A stretch of 64,000 bases of DNA from Elstera cyanobacteriorum (GTDB taxonomy: Bacteria; Pseudomonadota; Alphaproteobacteria; Elsterales; Elsteraceae): contig NZ_NOXS01000033.1 of the NCBI RefSeq assembly GCF_002251735.1, positions 483,737-547,736 on the forward strand, read 5' to 3'. The notes under the pieces are model-generated. The model did not search any database. It worked only from the letters and a program-made list of their open reading frames with translations, and was not told the DNA's origin. The position numbers and the translations under genes were made by a program. Below, piece after piece: positions 9,992 to 21,187 of the stretch (positions are counted from its first letter, which is position 1; the number at the start of each line of letters is the position of its first letter).

Positions 9992-10225
9992 GTGTCCGTT
10001 TCTCCCCTGAAAGAACCGATCACCGTTTCCCTCAAGGCCGGGGAAACCTATTGGTGGTGCCGCTGCGGACGCAGCGCCAAACAGCCGTTCTGCGACGGCT
10101 CCCACGCCGGGACGGGACTTGCGCCGATGCAGTTTAAGCCAACCGCCGATATGCCCGTGCGCTTTTGCGGCTGTAAGGCCACGAAGAAGCCGCCCTTCTG
10201 CGATGGGAGCCATCTCGATTTATAA
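9992..10225 (+). CDS. Double CDGSH iron-sulfur domain protein
   Basis: 77-residue protein with two CDGSH [2Fe-2S] motifs, CRCGRSAKQPFCDGSH and CGCKATKKPPFCDGSH. Each supplies the 3-Cys/1-His cluster ligands. Tandem CDGSH domains in one small soluble protein resemble the mitoNEET-related class 3 (MiNT/CISD3) proteins. There is no membrane anchor. GTG 9992 is chosen because ACGAGG lies eight bases upstream; GTG 9983 overlaps that site. Its role in electron or cluster transfer is inferred from the family. Confidence 0.9.
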   Translation: MSVSPLKEPITVSLKAGETYWWCRCGRSAKQPFCDGSHAGTGLAPMQFKPTADMPVRFCGCKATKKPPFCDGSHLDL

Positions 10226-10289
10226 GGCGACAGGTTAACAGGGTTCCGGGTAGGGTTCGGGCTTTGTTTCGCTGCCCGAGCCGGAAACC

Positions 10290-12020
10290 ATGCGCCTGCT
10301 GAACCCCGCCGCCCCCCTGCGCCGCCTGTACCGCTACGGCTTCCGCCACCGCGCCCAAATGCGTTGGGCGGTGTTCTGTTCGATCATGAACAAGCTCTGC
10401 GATCTCGCGCCGGAAATTTTGATCGGCGCGGCGGTCGATGTGGTGGTGCGGCGCGATCAATCGTTTTTGGCTTCGGCGGGCTTGGTCGATCCGGTCTGGC
10501 AGGTCGGGCTGCTGGGCGTGCTGACCCTGCTGGTCTGGGGCGGCGAATCGCTGTTCCAATATCTCTATCAGGTCGCCTGGCGGAATTTGGCGCAGACCAT
10601 GCAGCACGAATTGCGGCTGGATGCTTTCGCCCATGTGCAGAAACTCGATATGGCGTTTTTCGAGGACCGCTCGACCGGCTCGCTGGTCTCGATCCTCAAT
10701 GACGATATCAACCAGCTCGAACGGTTTCTCGACGACGGCGCCAACCGGATTTTGCAGATCAGCACCGGCTGCCTAGGCGTCGGCGCGGTTTTCTTTGCGA
10801 TCCAGCCGACGATTGCCGTGCTGTCGATGCTGCCGATGCCCTTCATCATCGCGGGCAGCTTCTGGTTTCAATATAAGGCCGAGCCGCTGTATGCCGAGGT
10901 GCGCGAAAAAGCCGGACTGATTTCCGCCCGTCTCGCCAATAGCCTAACCGGCATCGCGACGATCAAAAGCTATACGGCCGAAGACCGCGAGGCCGTGGGG
11001 CTGGCGGCGGATAGTGATACCTACCGTAAGGCCAATGGCGCCGCGATCAAACTGTCGTCGGCCTTCATTCCCGTGGTGCGCATGGGCGTTCTTGCGGGCT
11101 TTATGGTCACCCTGGTCTATGGCGGCTGGCTCGCGCTCGAGGGAAGCCTTGCGATCGGGGCCTATTCGGTGCTGATTTTCCTGTCGCAGCGCCTGCTGTG
11201 GCCGCTGACCGAAATGGGATCGACGGTCGATCTCTATCAGCGGGCGATGGCCTCCACCCGCCGCGTGCTCGACCTGATCGACACGCCCGCGCCCGCCCTG
11301 GATCAGGGCCAGCCGCTGGCCGTGGCCGACGTGAAGGGCGATATCCGCTTCGATGGGGTTTCTTTCGCGTACGCCGGGCGCGACCGGGTGCTGGAGGATG
11401 TTTCCGCCCATATTCCGGCGGGCACCGTCGCCGCCTTCATCGGTACCACCGGGTCGGGCAAGAGCACGCTGGCGAAGCTCCTCATGCGCTTTTACGAACC
11501 GGCACGCGGGCAGGTGCTGCTCGATGGGGTGCCGATTGCCACCTTGCGCTTGCACGATCTGCGACGGGCAATCGGTTTCGTCAGCCAGGATGTGTTTTTG
11601 TTCGATGGAACGATTGCCGAGAATATCGCCTATGGCGCCATTGGCCGCGCCGGGCCAGTCGATGCGGCGGAAATCGAGCGCGTCGCCAAACTGGCGGAGG
11701 CCCATGAGTTCATCACCAGCCTGCCGCAGGGCTATGACACGCTGGTTGGGGAGCGCGGGCAAAAACTCTCCGGCGGGCAGCGCCAACGCCTTTCCCTCGC
11801 CCGGGCGATCCTCAAAGACGCGCCGATCTTGGTGCTCGACGAGGCGACCAGCGCGGTCGATAACGAGACCGAAGCCGCCATTCAACGCAGCCTCGAAACC
11901 ATCGCCATCGGCCGCACCACGCTGGTGATCGCCCACCGGCTCACAACGATCCGCCACGCTGATCAGGTGTTCACGGTGGAAGACGGGCGGATTGCCTGCG
12001 TGCGGGGACGGGTCGGTTAA
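10290..12020 (+). CDS. ABC exporter, fused permease-ATPase (half transporter)
   Basis: 576-residue type IV ABC half transporter that should work as a homodimer in the inner membrane. An N-terminal six-helix domain spans about residues 20-320. The ATPase domain has Walker [11 protein letters not shown], signature [16 protein letters not shown], Walker [13 protein letters not shown] and H-loop [10 protein letters not shown]. The substrate is unknown; the sequence is MsbA/multidrug-like without a peptidase domain. A hairpin (10254-10282) lies just before its ribosome-binding region. Its stop codon interlocks with that of the convergent chemoreceptor gene in a shared TTAA. Confidence 0.93.
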   Translation: MRLLNPAAPLRRLYRYGFRHRAQMRWAVFCSIMNKLCDLAPEILIGAAVDVVVRRDQSFLASAGLVDPVWQVGLLGVLTLLVWGGESLFQYLYQVAWRNLAQTMQHELRLDAFAHVQKLDMAFFEDRSTGSLVSILNDDINQLERFLDDGANRILQISTGCLGVGAVFFAIQPTIAVLSMLPMPFIIAGSFWFQYKAEPLYAEVREKAGLISARLANSLTGIATIKSYTAEDREAVGLAADSDTYRKANGAAIKLSSAFIPVVRMGVLAGFMVTLVYGGWLALEGSLAIGAYSVLIFLSQRLLWPLTEMGSTVDLYQRAMASTRRVLDLIDTPAPALDQGQPLAVADVKGDIRFDGVSFAYAGRDRVLEDVSAHIPAGTVAAFIGTTGSGKSTLAKLLMRFYEPARGQVLLDGVPIATLRLHDLRRAIGFVSQDVFLFDGTIAENIAYGAIGRAGPVDAAEIERVAKLAEAHEFITSLPQGYDTLVGERGQKLSGGQRQRLSLARAILKDAPILVLDEATSAVDNETEAAIQRSLETIAIGRTTLVIAHRLTTIRHADQVFTVEDGRIACVRGRVG

Positions 12021-14092
12021 GCCGCCTGCACCCCCTTCAAATAGACTTCCACCGCGTGCCGCAGCCCGTCTTGCTCCTTGGCGACGGTTTCGACGGCGGT
12101 TTCGACCTGCTGGGACGCGGCGCCGGTTTGGCCGCTCGCGTGGGCGAGGTCGGCGATGGTGGCGGTGACTTCGGCGGTGCCCTGTGCCACGCGCTGGACG
12201 TTACTGCTAATCTCCCGCGTTGCGGCGCCCTGTTCTTCAACGGCGGCGGCGATGGCGGAGGTGCCTTCGCTAATCCTGCCGATCATCTGAGTGATGCTGC
12301 GGATGGCGCCAACGGCGTCCTCGGTCGTCGCTTGAATATGCATGACCTGCGAGGAAATCTCGTCGGTCGCGCGCGCCGTCTGGCTGGCGAGATTCTTCAC
12401 CTCTGCTGCGACAACGGCAAAGCCCTTGCCCGCATCGCCCGCGCGCGCGGCTTCGATGGTCGCATTCAGCGCCAGCAGGTTGGTTTGCGCAGCGATGGCG
12501 GAAATGAGTTTCACCACATCGCCGATCTTCTGGGCGCCGTCGCTGAGGGCTTCCACCGTCTCATTGGTGGTTTCCGCTCGGCTGGCGGCGGTCCGCGCTA
12601 GATCGGCGCTTTGCGTCACCTGCTGCGAGATTTCGGCGATGGAGGTCGAAAGCTCTTCGGTCGCCGCCGCCACGGTTTGAATGGAGGCGGAGGTTTCTTC
12701 GGCGGCACTGGCAACCAGCCCGGCCTGGGTGCTGGTATCGCTCGCCACGGTGCGCATGCTGGCAGAGGTCAGGCCCAGCCGGTCGGAGGCTTGCAGGATC
12801 CGGTCGAGCGCGGCGGCGGCTTGGCTTTCGAAGGTCTGGCTCATCGTGTGAATAGCGCGGGCGCGGGTCATTTCAGCCTCCTGCCGGGCGGTATTTTCCG
12901 CCGCTAGCCGTTCGGCTTCCTGTGCGCTTTGGCGCAAGGCTTCCAGCGCGTCGGCCATGCGGCCCAATTCATCGCGGCGGGCGAGCGTGGGGACCGGCGT
13001 TTGGTAATCCCGCTGCGATAAAAGGCCGATGGCCCCCATCAACTGTTGCAGCGGCTGGCGCAGGCGGTGGGTGATGGCCAGGAAGCCGATGACCGAAACG
13101 ATGATCGCCAAAACCAATCCCGTCACTGCTGGGACGAGACCAAACAGGGCGCCGCGTTGCTGTTCGGCGGCGGCGGTCACGGACTCGTCCAGTGCCAGTG
13201 TGGCGACGCGGACGATGGCATCGAACGGTCCGTTGCAAACGTCACGATAGGTTTCGGCATCGACCTTACCCGGCCCGTTGCCGTCAATCCCGGCGACGAA
13301 CGCATCCATTTTCGGCTGCGCTTCGCTAACGGCGCGGGTTGCTGTCGCGATTTGGGTGGCCAGAGCGCGGGGCACATCGCTGCGGGCGGCGTACTCGGTC
13401 AACAAGGCCTGGTTTGCGCCATAGCTCCCCTTGCCCTGCTGCCAGCGGGCGGCGGTTTCTGGGGTAAGGGGCTTGTTCTGCACGATATTGGCGCGCAGCA
13501 GCGAACATTGGCTGCCGTAGGTATCGCGCATCTGCCAGGCGGCGTCGCGGACCCGCAGCATTTCAGCAAGCGCCGGGTCTTGCGCCCGCACGCGATTGCC
13601 GACGGCGGTGCCCGCCTGTTCGAGCGCGCTCACGGTTTCGCGCACCGAATTCCACAGCGGATCGGCGGCGGCTAGGCTACGCTGGGCGGCGGGTTTGCTG
13701 AACTGATCGGTTACCAGCGGCCAGGCGCGTTTCTGTGCCTCCCAGCTTTGGTCTAAACGGGTTAGAAGCGCCGTTTTGCTCGGTAGATCGACCGTGCGGA
13801 ACGCCTCCAATGCGGCGGTATAGGCTGAGCTGGCCGCCGCGCGGGCGGGATCGAGCCGGGTTGTCGGGCCGCTATCGGCGGTCAAGGCCGTTTGGCCCAG
13901 CGAGATTTGGGCGCGCACCGCCAGCATCCCATCCAGCAGGGCGCGGTTGAGTTTTGCGCTTTCCTCGATCTCGACGGCCAAATCGTATTTTTGCCAAGCC
14001 TGAAACGCCAAAGTGCCTGCTGCCAGAATCAGCCCGGTCAGCATGACCGACTGAACCGCGACGAGCAGCGCCGAGGTCGAAGTACGAAACAT
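12017..14092 (-). CDS. Methyl-accepting chemotaxis protein
   Basis: 691-residue chemoreceptor. TM1 is at about residues 8-30 ([20 protein letters not shown]). A large helical periplasmic domain of about 290 residues contains two Cys (GSQCSLL and DVCNGPF). TM2 is at about 320-343 ([20 protein letters not shown]). A HAMP domain and the signalling hairpin follow, with the tip [32 protein letters not shown] described by its conserved Glu/Arg residues. There is no C-terminal CheR-tethering pentapeptide. The ligand is not inferable. An inverted repeat lies 28-56 bp upstream of the start. Confidence 0.94.
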   Translation of the reverse strand: MFRTSTSALLVAVQSVMLTGLILAAGTLAFQAWQKYDLAVEIEESAKLNRALLDGMLAVRAQISLGQTALTADSGPTTRLDPARAAASSAYTAALEAFRTVDLPSKTALLTRLDQSWEAQKRAWPLVTDQFSKPAAQRSLAAADPLWNSVRETVSALEQAGTAVGNRVRAQDPALAEMLRVRDAAWQMRDTYGSQCSLLRANIVQNKPLTPETAARWQQGKGSYGANQALLTEYAARSDVPRALATQIATATRAVSEAQPKMDAFVAGIDGNGPGKVDAETYRDVCNGPFDAIVRVATLALDESVTAAAEQQRGALFGLVPAVTGLVLAIIVSVIGFLAITHRLRQPLQQLMGAIGLLSQRDYQTPVPTLARRDELGRMADALEALRQSAQEAERLAAENTARQEAEMTRARAIHTMSQTFESQAAAALDRILQASDRLGLTSASMRTVASDTSTQAGLVASAAEETSASIQTVAAATEELSTSIAEISQQVTQSADLARTAASRAETTNETVEALSDGAQKIGDVVKLISAIAAQTNLLALNATIEAARAGDAGKGFAVVAAEVKNLASQTARATDEISSQVMHIQATTEDAVGAIRSITQMIGRISEGTSAIAAAVEEQGAATREISSNVQRVAQGTAEVTATIADLAHASGQTGAASQQVETAVETVAKEQDGLRHAVEVYLKGVQAA

Positions 14093-14119
14093 GGGATCCT
14101 CCCGGGTCTTTGATTCAAT

Positions 14120-14148
14120 TTTAGGAAATTAAACAATAATTCCCTAAA
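14120..14148. promoter_or_regulatory. Inverted repeat upstream of the chemoreceptor gene
   Basis: TTTAGGAAATT, 7-base spacer, AATTCCCTAAA: 11-bp arms with one mismatch. It sits between the starts-side of the MCP (14092) and the 3' end of the MFS gene (14224), in locally AT-rich DNA. Read on the minus strand one arm is AATTTCCTAA, which recurs exactly in the dgdA/dgdR intergenic region (17549-17558). It is a candidate operator; the binding protein is unknown. Confidence 0.45.
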
Positions 14149-14223
14149 GATAGGAACTCTACCGGAAGAATAGACTCAAAATCCTTGAAAGAGAGTAAAG
14201 AGGAGTTGGGGGATGCTATCGGT

Positions 14224-15456
14224 CTATCTGCGATTTGGTCGCAGTAAACCCCAGATTAATGCTGCAATCTCCAGCGTGATGCAGAGTCCCAGCCCAACCG
14301 CATGGCCGGGGGCGCCTAAATGGTTCACCAACTCCCCAATGCCCGCTTGCACGATGAAGGCCTGCACGAAGCACAGCATATTCACGGCAGTATTCACCCG
14401 CCCGGCTAAATGCGGTGGCATCGATTGCGAGAGATAGGCGTAGCACAGCATGCTGGCGCTGCCGATGCCGCCGAACAGCATCCAGGAGAGGGTGGGCGGC
14501 AGCGGTGCCGCCAGCAGGAGGCTGATCTGCACCAGAACGAAAAGACTCATACCGATGCGGGCGACGGTCAGTGGGCCGATGCCCCGGCGGCGGGCGGCTT
14601 CGGCAATCAGCCCGAGCAGCAGATAGCCCCCGGCCATGCCAACGGCGGCGGCGGTGACGACACTGGCCGCCGCCGCCCGCTCCAGCCCCTGCACATCGCG
14701 CACCCACGGGCCGATCCACAAGGATTGATAGGCGAGATAGGTGCCCTGGCAGGCGGCGGCCATAGGGGCAATCCGCCAGAACAGCGCTGACCCATAGATC
14801 GCCTTCAACCCGGCCAGGACGCTATCCCCGGTGGGGGCCGCGTGCGGATCGGTCGGCGGGGTTGGGACGAAGAGGGCGATGGCGAGCGCTGCCAGCAAGG
14901 TCAATCCGGCGAGCGCTAGGAAAACGCCGCGCCAGTCGGTCACCTGCAGCGCGAGTTCCACGGGTGCGGCGGCGGTGACGGCCCCCAGCCCCCCGGCGAC
15001 CATATAGACCGAGTTCCACAGCGGCAGCTTCTCGCGCGGGAACCATTGCACCAGCGCCTTAAATCCGGCCATTAGGCAGGCCGACACCCCAAGACCAATG
15101 AGGGCGCGGGCGAGGATGAGCATGGGAACCGTCTCGGCCAAAGCGAAACCGGCGGCCCCCATTGCAGCGAGAACCAGCAGCAGGCTTTCCACGCGGCGCG
15201 GGCCGTATTTGTCCAAGAGAACGCCCAAGGGCACTTGGAACAGGGCGAAGGTCATGAAGTAGGCGGCGGTCAGCAGCCCCAGATCGGCGGGGGACAGCGC
15301 AAGATCGCGCGTCAGGTCCGGCGCCAGCACGGCATTGACTGTGCGATAGAGGTACGACAGGAAGTATCCTGCCGCGAAAATCACAAAAACGCGGGCCTGC
15401 ACGGCCCAAAGGTTGGCAGCGCGCAGACCTTCGGCGCGCTGGGCGGGGATGCCCAT
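14224..15456 (-). CDS. MFS transporter
   Basis: 410-residue major facilitator with about 12 hydrophobic segments in two six-helix halves. The N-terminus (RVFVIFAAGYFLSYLYRTVNAVLAPDL) and the loop 2-3 motif (GVLLDKYGPRR, the MFS motif A region) are characteristic. A central hydrophilic loop contains PTPPTDPHAAP. The start at 15456 is chosen over a longer frame because it is preceded by GGGAGAGAG and the extra N-terminal residues look non-coding. The substrate is unknown. Confidence 0.88.
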   Translation of the reverse strand: MGIPAQRAEGLRAANLWAVQARVFVIFAAGYFLSYLYRTVNAVLAPDLTRDLALSPADLGLLTAAYFMTFALFQVPLGVLLDKYGPRRVESLLLVLAAMGAAGFALAETVPMLILARALIGLGVSACLMAGFKALVQWFPREKLPLWNSVYMVAGGLGAVTAAAPVELALQVTDWRGVFLALAGLTLLAALAIALFVPTPPTDPHAAPTGDSVLAGLKAIYGSALFWRIAPMAAACQGTYLAYQSLWIGPWVRDVQGLERAAAASVVTAAAVGMAGGYLLLGLIAEAARRRGIGPLTVARIGMSLFVLVQISLLLAAPLPPTLSWMLFGGIGSASMLCYAYLSQSMPPHLAGRVNTAVNMLCFVQAFIVQAGIGELVNHLGAPGHAVGLGLCITLEIAALIWGLLRPNRR

Positions 15457-15493
15457 GCTCGTCTCTCTCCCTAATACTGACCGTGATCCGGCC

Positions 15494-15970
15494 TTAGTGT
15501 CTGTCGGTGGCCGCCAGAGCCTCGGCCAGGACTGATAGGGCCGCGGGGCCGAAGACCTGCACGCCGTGGGCGCGCAGCAGCCGGGCGGTAATCCCAGCGC
15601 CGGGGATTTTCCGGCCTGCAAACGACCCGTCATAAATGAAGTTACTACCGCAGGACGGGCTTCCGTCCGTCAGCAGGGCAAAGCGGCAGGCCATGCGCCG
15701 GGCGGTATCGAGTGCGAGGAAGGCCCCGGCGGTAAAGGCGTCGGTCACATCGGCGCCGTCGCTGTCGATCACGCGGCCCGTGGCGGGGGCGATTTCGGCG
15801 GGTGGGCGCGGTGTCGGCAGGCCGCCCGCGACTTCCGGGCAAAAGGGAACCAGGCGCCCTTCCTGCCCCCAGCGGGCGATTAGATCATCGCCAAGCTGCT
15901 TATCGCCGCCATCGTAACGAACTTTCTGGCCGAGCAGACAGGCGGACACCAGAACGCGGGCGCGGCCCAC
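15494..15970 (-). CDS. DUF523 (YbbK-like) protein
   Basis: 158-residue protein of the DUF523 family, function unassigned. Family marks are the N-terminal VLVSACLLGQKVRYDGG, then PFCPEVAGGLPTPRPPAEI, and SPSCGSNFIYDGSF. These retain three conserved Cys (SACLLG, FCPE, SCGS) that could bind metal or a cluster. Start GTG 15970. It lies 9 bases downstream of sspB on the same strand, so the two are probably cotranscribed. Confidence 0.88.
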   Translation of the reverse strand: MGRARVLVSACLLGQKVRYDGGDKQLGDDLIARWGQEGRLVPFCPEVAGGLPTPRPPAEIAPATGRVIDSDGADVTDAFTAGAFLALDTARRMACRFALLTDGSPSCGSNFIYDGSFAGRKIPGAGITARLLRAHGVQVFGPAALSVLAEALAATDRH

Positions 15971-15979
15971 GGCGGGACC

Positions 15980-16537
15980 TTACTTGCGGCGGAACTGGTC
16001 GAGGAAGACGACCGAGCCTTCCTTGGCCTCGCCCTCCTTGCCCTCGTCCTTCGGGGCCTCGGCGGCGGGTTCGTCCGTCTCGTTCTTGAGTGCGGGGGCG
16101 GGCAGGCGGGTAGGGGGAACGGCGGGCGCTTTCGGCGCCTTAGCACTTTTATCTTCGGCTTCTTCCCCGTCAGACGCGCCCGTGGCCTGCTGGAATTGCA
16201 GACCGAACTGCGCGGCGGGATCGGCGAAGGAGGTAATCGCGGCGAACGGAATGACCAGCCGCTCGTGCACGTCGTTGAAGCTCAGCGTGATGGCGAATTG
16301 CTCGCTCGTCACATCCAGGCCCCAGAACTGGTGCTGAATAACGATGGTCATTTCGTCCGGGTAGCGTTCGCGCAGATAGTCGGCGATCTGAACGCCCTCC
16401 GCCGTGGTGCGGAAGGTGATGAAGAAATGGTGCGATCCCGGCAGGCCCGTGGCCGCCACCATGCGCAGCGCCCGGCGCACAACACCCCGCAATGCTTCTT
16501 CGATCATGCGGTCGTAGCGAAGCAGATTGATGGGCAT
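15980..16537 (-). CDS. sspB: SspB-family ClpXP adaptor
   Basis: 185-residue alphaproteobacterial SspB. Such adaptors bind the ssrA tag and deliver tagged proteins to ClpXP. The conserved beta-fold part includes HHFFITFRTT, YPDEMTIVIQHQFWGLDV and RLVIPFAAITSFADPAAQFGL. This is followed by a long charged, proline-rich linker and a short C-terminal basic tail (VVFLDQFRRK) of the kind that contacts ClpX. The tmRNA gene whose tag it would recognise lies only 2.4 kb away on the same strand. Confidence 0.92.
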   Translation of the reverse strand: MPINLLRYDRMIEEALRGVVRRALRMVAATGLPGSHHFFITFRTTAEGVQIADYLRERYPDEMTIVIQHQFWGLDVTSEQFAITLSFNDVHERLVIPFAAITSFADPAAQFGLQFQQATGASDGEEAEDKSAKAPKAPAVPPTRLPAPALKNETDEPAAEAPKDEGKEGEAKEGSVVFLDQFRRK

Positions 16538-16649
16538 CGGATACGCCTCCTTCCTCTCGTCCTAACGGGGCGGAAATACCGCCGCCCACTCCCTTCACAG
16601 ACCACAAAAGCCGTCGCTGTGACAAGGGACAAGAATGCTGATCTGTGTT

Positions 16650-17510
16650 CTAACCGCCAAGGGGCAAACGCAGGCGTGCGGCGAGAAATTCCCCAAACGA
16701 GGTAACCACCGGCGCCGGGCGCGCCGATGCATAAGCTAGGCTGATGCCGATCGTCGGCAAGGCGGGCAGCCCGTCTTCGAGAATGAACAGATCCGGCGGA
16801 ACCGCGGCACGGGTGGCGACGCTGATGGCCAGGCCCGCGCGGGCAATCGCCAAAAGCCCCGCCAGCCCATTGCTGGCATGGGTGATGCGATAGGGCCGCC
16901 CTGCCGCCGCCATCACGCTGCGCGCCAGCCGATGATCAAGCGTTTCCGGCGCCGACAGGGCCAGCGGGACGAACGGCTGCCGCAGCAGCTCGGGGTCGGG
17001 GTGGTTGCTCATCCACACTAAAGGTTCCTGGCGAAAACTCTCCTCCGGCGCGGCGGAGTTTGGCAGCGAGACGAGGGCGAGATCGATGCGCTTTTGCTGC
17101 AAAAGCGGGCGCAGTTCGACGGTCGGGGCGCAGATGATTTCGATCTCGACCTCCGGGTTCTCCCGGCCATAGTGCGCCAACAGGTCGGGCAGAAAGGCGG
17201 TCAGGTAATCTTCGGGGCAACCGAAGGAGAGCGCGCCCTGCAAGCCTTTGGCGCGGATGGCGGCCAGGGTTTCGTCGTGGGCCGACAGAATGCGTTCCGC
17301 CCCGACCATGAGGCGTTCGCCGGATACCGTGAGGGTCACGCCGGACCCGGTACGGTGGAATAATTGCTCGCCGGTCAAAAGTTCTAGCCGCTTCATTTGC
17401 AGGCTAACGGCGGATTGCGTGCGCCCAACGCGCTCCGCCGCCGCGCGGATCGATCCCGCGCGGGCGACGGCAACGAAACTGCGCAGCAAGAGAATGTCGA
17501 GCGTTGGCAT
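16650..17510 (-). CDS. dgdR: LysR-type regulator, DgdR-like
   Basis: 286-residue LysR regulator. The N-terminal winged helix-turn-helix is LLRSFVAVARAGSIRAAAE, VGRTQSAVSLQMKRLE, followed by the co-inducer domain. The start at 17510 fits the usual LysR N-terminus (MPTLDILLLRSFV); the longer frame adds an unrelated 35 residues. It is transcribed away from the dialkylglycine decarboxylase gene across a 104-bp AT-rich intergenic region. This mirrors the known dgdR/dgdA arrangement of Burkholderia. The symbol rests on that context more than on the protein sequence. Confidence 0.78.
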   Translation of the reverse strand: MPTLDILLLRSFVAVARAGSIRAAAERVGRTQSAVSLQMKRLELLTGEQLFHRTGSGVTLTVSGERLMVGAERILSAHDETLAAIRAKGLQGALSFGCPEDYLTAFLPDLLAHYGRENPEVEIEIICAPTVELRPLLQQKRIDLALVSLPNSAAPEESFRQEPLVWMSNHPDPELLRQPFVPLALSAPETLDHRLARSVMAAAGRPYRITHASNGLAGLLAIARAGLAISVATRAAVPPDLFILEDGLPALPTIGISLAYASARPAPVVTSFGEFLAARLRLPLGG

Positions 17511-17516
17511 GCTATC

Positions 17517-18913
<1,397 letters not shown>

Positions 18914-18921
18914 AGAGCGGG

Positions 18922-19198
18922 ACAGTGGGGGGCTTCTGTTGCCCGGTGCCCCCCGAACCGCGCTTGCCTAGTTAGGCAGCGAGTGCAACACGATTGTCGT
19001 TGGCACTTCTGAGTTTAGCCCGATAACGGCGGAACCATACCGAGCGAAAACTGGGTCTTTACTACGCACGTCGATCCTATTTCGCCCCCAACGGCCCTGC
19101 AATCGACAGGGAAGATTGGTGGAGGCGCCGGGTACCGCCCCCGGGTCCGTAACGTCTATTCCACGCAGCGTTTATCGCCATAGTCGGTTGCCCGACGC
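18922..19198 (-). ncRNA. ssrA: tmRNA, two-piece circularly permuted (alphaproteobacterial form)
   Basis: Minus-strand permuted tmRNA gene. The acceptor piece (about 19198-19117) has a T-arm-like stem CCGGG / CCCGG and ends CGCCTCCACCA, with CCA at 19119-19117. After a 27-base spacer (19116-19090) the coding piece starts at 19089 with GGGGGCG, which pairs with CGCCTCC to form the acceptor stem, and continues GATCGACG. The tag frame at 19004-18975 reads ANDNRVALAA, with a TAA stop at 18974-18972. A GGGGGGC / GCCCCCC hairpin (18927-18954) closes the 3' part. The outer ends of both pieces are approximate. Confidence 0.93.
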
Positions 19199-19202
19199 CT
19201 TC

Positions 19203-19231
19203 TATATAGGCGGGGCCGGGGCGGATGGGAA
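19203..19231 (-). promoter_or_regulatory. Probable ssrA promoter
   Basis: Minus-strand TATATA (19208-19203), 17 bases from TTCCCA (19231-19226). The position fits a start near 19196, at the 5' side of the acceptor piece. The -10 is convincing and the -35 is weak. Confidence 0.45.
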
Positions 19232-19235
19232 GGGG

Positions 19236-19826
19236 TTAGGCGGCAGCGCTCCGATGCTCGTCGCGCGCGGCTTCCCACACTTCGCGGGCGGCGTCGGCAT
19301 TCATCAGCGCGATGCCGAGGCCGACGATGAGATCGGGCCAGCCGGACGGCCATGCGAGCGTCACCAGCGCCGCGCCGATGATGGCGAGATTGGCGGCGGC
19401 ATCATTGCGGGCCGACAGAAAGGCCGCGCGGGTCAGGCTGCCGCTCTGGTGGCGAAAGCGGGCGAGCAGCAGGGCGCAGCCGATGTTGACGATCAGCGCG
19501 CCAATCCCAGTGGCAGATAGTAGGGCGGGGTCGGGTGGGACGGGGTGGGAGAATTTCTCCCAGGCCGTCCACAGCGTCGCGAGACCCGGCACCAATAGAA
19601 TACCCGCCAGCAGCATGCCAACGCGGGCGCGGGCGGCGAGGCTCCAGCCCATCGCCACCAGGATCAGCAGATTGACGGCGGTGTCTTCGAGAAAATCGAT
19701 ACTATCCGCCAGCAGCGCGACAGAGCCGATCTGGCGGGCCACGGCGAATTCGACGCCGAAATAGGCGAGATTGGCGAGGGCGACGATCAAAACGGCACGG
19801 CGCAGGGCCGGGGCGGCGGCAGTCAT
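19236..19826 (-). CDS. Small cation diffusion facilitator-type transporter
   Basis: 196-residue membrane protein with about six hydrophobic segments, resembling the transmembrane half of CDF metal/proton antiporters. Acidic positions typical of the transport site are in LLADSIDFLEDTAVN and ARNDAAANLAII. It lacks the C-terminal cytoplasmic metal-sensing domain found in most CDF proteins (about 300 residues). The start at 19826 has GGGAGG four to five bases upstream; a Met at 19838 has none. The metal is unknown. The next gene is divergent, 118 bp away. Confidence 0.8.
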   Translation of the reverse strand: MTAAAPALRRAVLIVALANLAYFGVEFAVARQIGSVALLADSIDFLEDTAVNLLILVAMGWSLAARARVGMLLAGILLVPGLATLWTAWEKFSHPVPPDPALLSATGIGALIVNIGCALLLARFRHQSGSLTRAAFLSARNDAAANLAIIGAALVTLAWPSGWPDLIVGLGIALMNADAAREVWEAARDEHRSAAA

Positions 19827-19944
19827 GGAACCTCCCATACGAAACGGCGGCCAGTCTATCGGGTTTTGGGCGCAGAAAAAATCGCCGCTTCCGCCGCCGC
19901 CGATCCGCGCTACAGTCCCGCCGATCTTTTGTCGGAGGCTTTTT

Positions 19945-21021
19945 ATGTCCCTGCCCCAACCGCGCACCCTGGCCGAAATCGATACGCCCGCCGTGATTAT
20001 CGATCTCGATAAAGCCCTGGCCAATCTGGCCCGCGCCCAGGCGTTCGCCGACGCCCAGGGTTTTGCCCTGCGGCCCCATATCAAGACCCATAAGCTGCCC
20101 TTCTTTGCGCGCAAGCAGGTGGCGCTTGGGGCGGTCGGCATTACCTGCCAGAAGATCGGCGAGGCGGAGGTGATGGCCGATGCCGGGCTGACCGATATTC
20201 TCATCACCTACAATATTCTCGGGGCGGCGAAGCTCGCACGCCTTAAGGCGCTGAACGCACGGGTGACCCTCTCCGTCACCGCCGATAATGCGGCCGTGCT
20301 GGCGGGTTTGGTGGAAACTTTTACTGATCCCGCCCGTCCGCTGACGGTACTGGTCGAGTGCGATACCGGCGGCGGGCGCTGCGGCGTTCAAACCCCGGCG
20401 GAGGCTTTGGCGCTGGCGCAGAGCATCGTTGCCGCGCCGGGCTTGCGCTTCGGGGGGCTGATGACCTTCCCGAAGGTTGGTAAAGCGGCGGAGAGTCAGG
20501 CGTGGCTCGCCGAGGCGGTGGCGCTGCTGGCGGCGCATGACATCACCTGTCCGCGCATTTCGACCGGCGGCACCCCCGATTTTCAGAAAGCGGGCGACGT
20601 GCCGGTGGCGACCGAGTTCCGGCCCGGCACGTATATTTACCTCGACCGCGCGCAAGTGGCGATGGGGGCAGGGACGCTCGACCAATGCGCCCTGACCGTG
20701 CTGACCACGGTGGTCAGCCGCCCGACGCCGCAACGGGCGATTTTGGACGCGGGCAGCAAAACCCTCTCCTCCGACCTCTTCGGTCAACAGGGCTTTGGCA
20801 TTCTGCGCGACCGGCCCGAGTTAACCTTGAGCGGCCTGAGCGAAGAACATGGGGTGCTCGATCTCTCCCCCATGCCGGGGGCGGTTGCGGTCGGCGACCG
20901 GGTGCATGTGCTGCCCAACCATGCCTGCGTCGTCACCAATCTCTTCGATTACGTCTATTTCGTTTCGGGGGATCGGGTGGTGGATGTGGTCCCGGTGGCT
21001 GCGCGCGGGCGGGTGGGGTAA
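19945..21021 (+). CDS. D-threonine aldolase / D-serine dehydratase-like PLP enzyme
   Basis: 358-residue fold-type III PLP enzyme (alanine-racemase-like barrel plus C-terminal beta domain). The PLP lysine is in [10 protein letters not shown]. The phosphate and ring contacts are in [11 protein letters not shown], and the C-terminal metal site of this family is in [12 protein letters not shown] (His and Cys). Family members cleave D-threonine and other D-3-hydroxy amino acids or dehydrate D-serine. The start has GGAGG six bases upstream. Its last codons are part of a 25-bp direct repeat that recurs 63 bp downstream. Confidence 0.87.
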   Translation: MSLPQPRTLAEIDTPAVIIDLDKALANLARAQAFADAQGFALRPHIKTHKLPFFARKQVALGAVGITCQKIGEAEVMADAGLTDILITYNILGAAKLARLKALNARVTLSVTADNAAVLAGLVETFTDPARPLTVLVECDTGGGRCGVQTPAEALALAQSIVAAPGLRFGGLMTFPKVGKAAESQAWLAEAVALLAAHDITCPRISTGGTPDFQKAGDVPVATEFRPGTYIYLDRAQVAMGAGTLDQCALTVLTTVVSRPTPQRAILDAGSKTLSSDLFGQQGFGILRDRPELTLSGLSEEHGVLDLSPMPGAVAVGDRVHVLPNHACVVTNLFDYVYFVSGDRVVDVVPVAARGRVG

Positions 21022-21082
21022 GGCCGCTCCCGGTTCCAGCCACCATCACCAAAAAACGTGGCTGCGCGCGGGCGGGTGGGGT
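20995..21082 (+). repeat. 25-bp perfect direct repeat, 63-bp period
   Basis: The same 25 bases (starting GTGGCTGCGCGCGGGCGGGT) occur at 20995-21019 and 21058-21082. The first copy encodes the C-terminal VAARGRVG of the aldolase-like enzyme up to the first base of its stop. The second is non-coding, in the leader of the fumarase gene. It looks like a short segmental duplication. Confidence 0.85.
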
Positions 21083-21187
21083 GATGCGACCCTGCGTCCC
21101 GGTTTACGCGCCGCAGCGCAGCGTCTAAAAGCTACCCGTTCCCGCTTGGGCGAGCCGCCGCCAGACACAGCAGAAGGACCGCGCGCG

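Noticed and set aside
10944..11957. 337-codon minus-strand frame opposite the ABC exporter
   Set aside because: Overlaps the ATPase domain with intact Walker motifs; no recognisable domain on the minus strand.
20849..21187. N-terminal extension of fumarase by 113 codons
   Set aside because: It overlaps the end of the aldolase-like gene and contains the 25-bp repeat. The family N-terminus fits the ATG at 21188.
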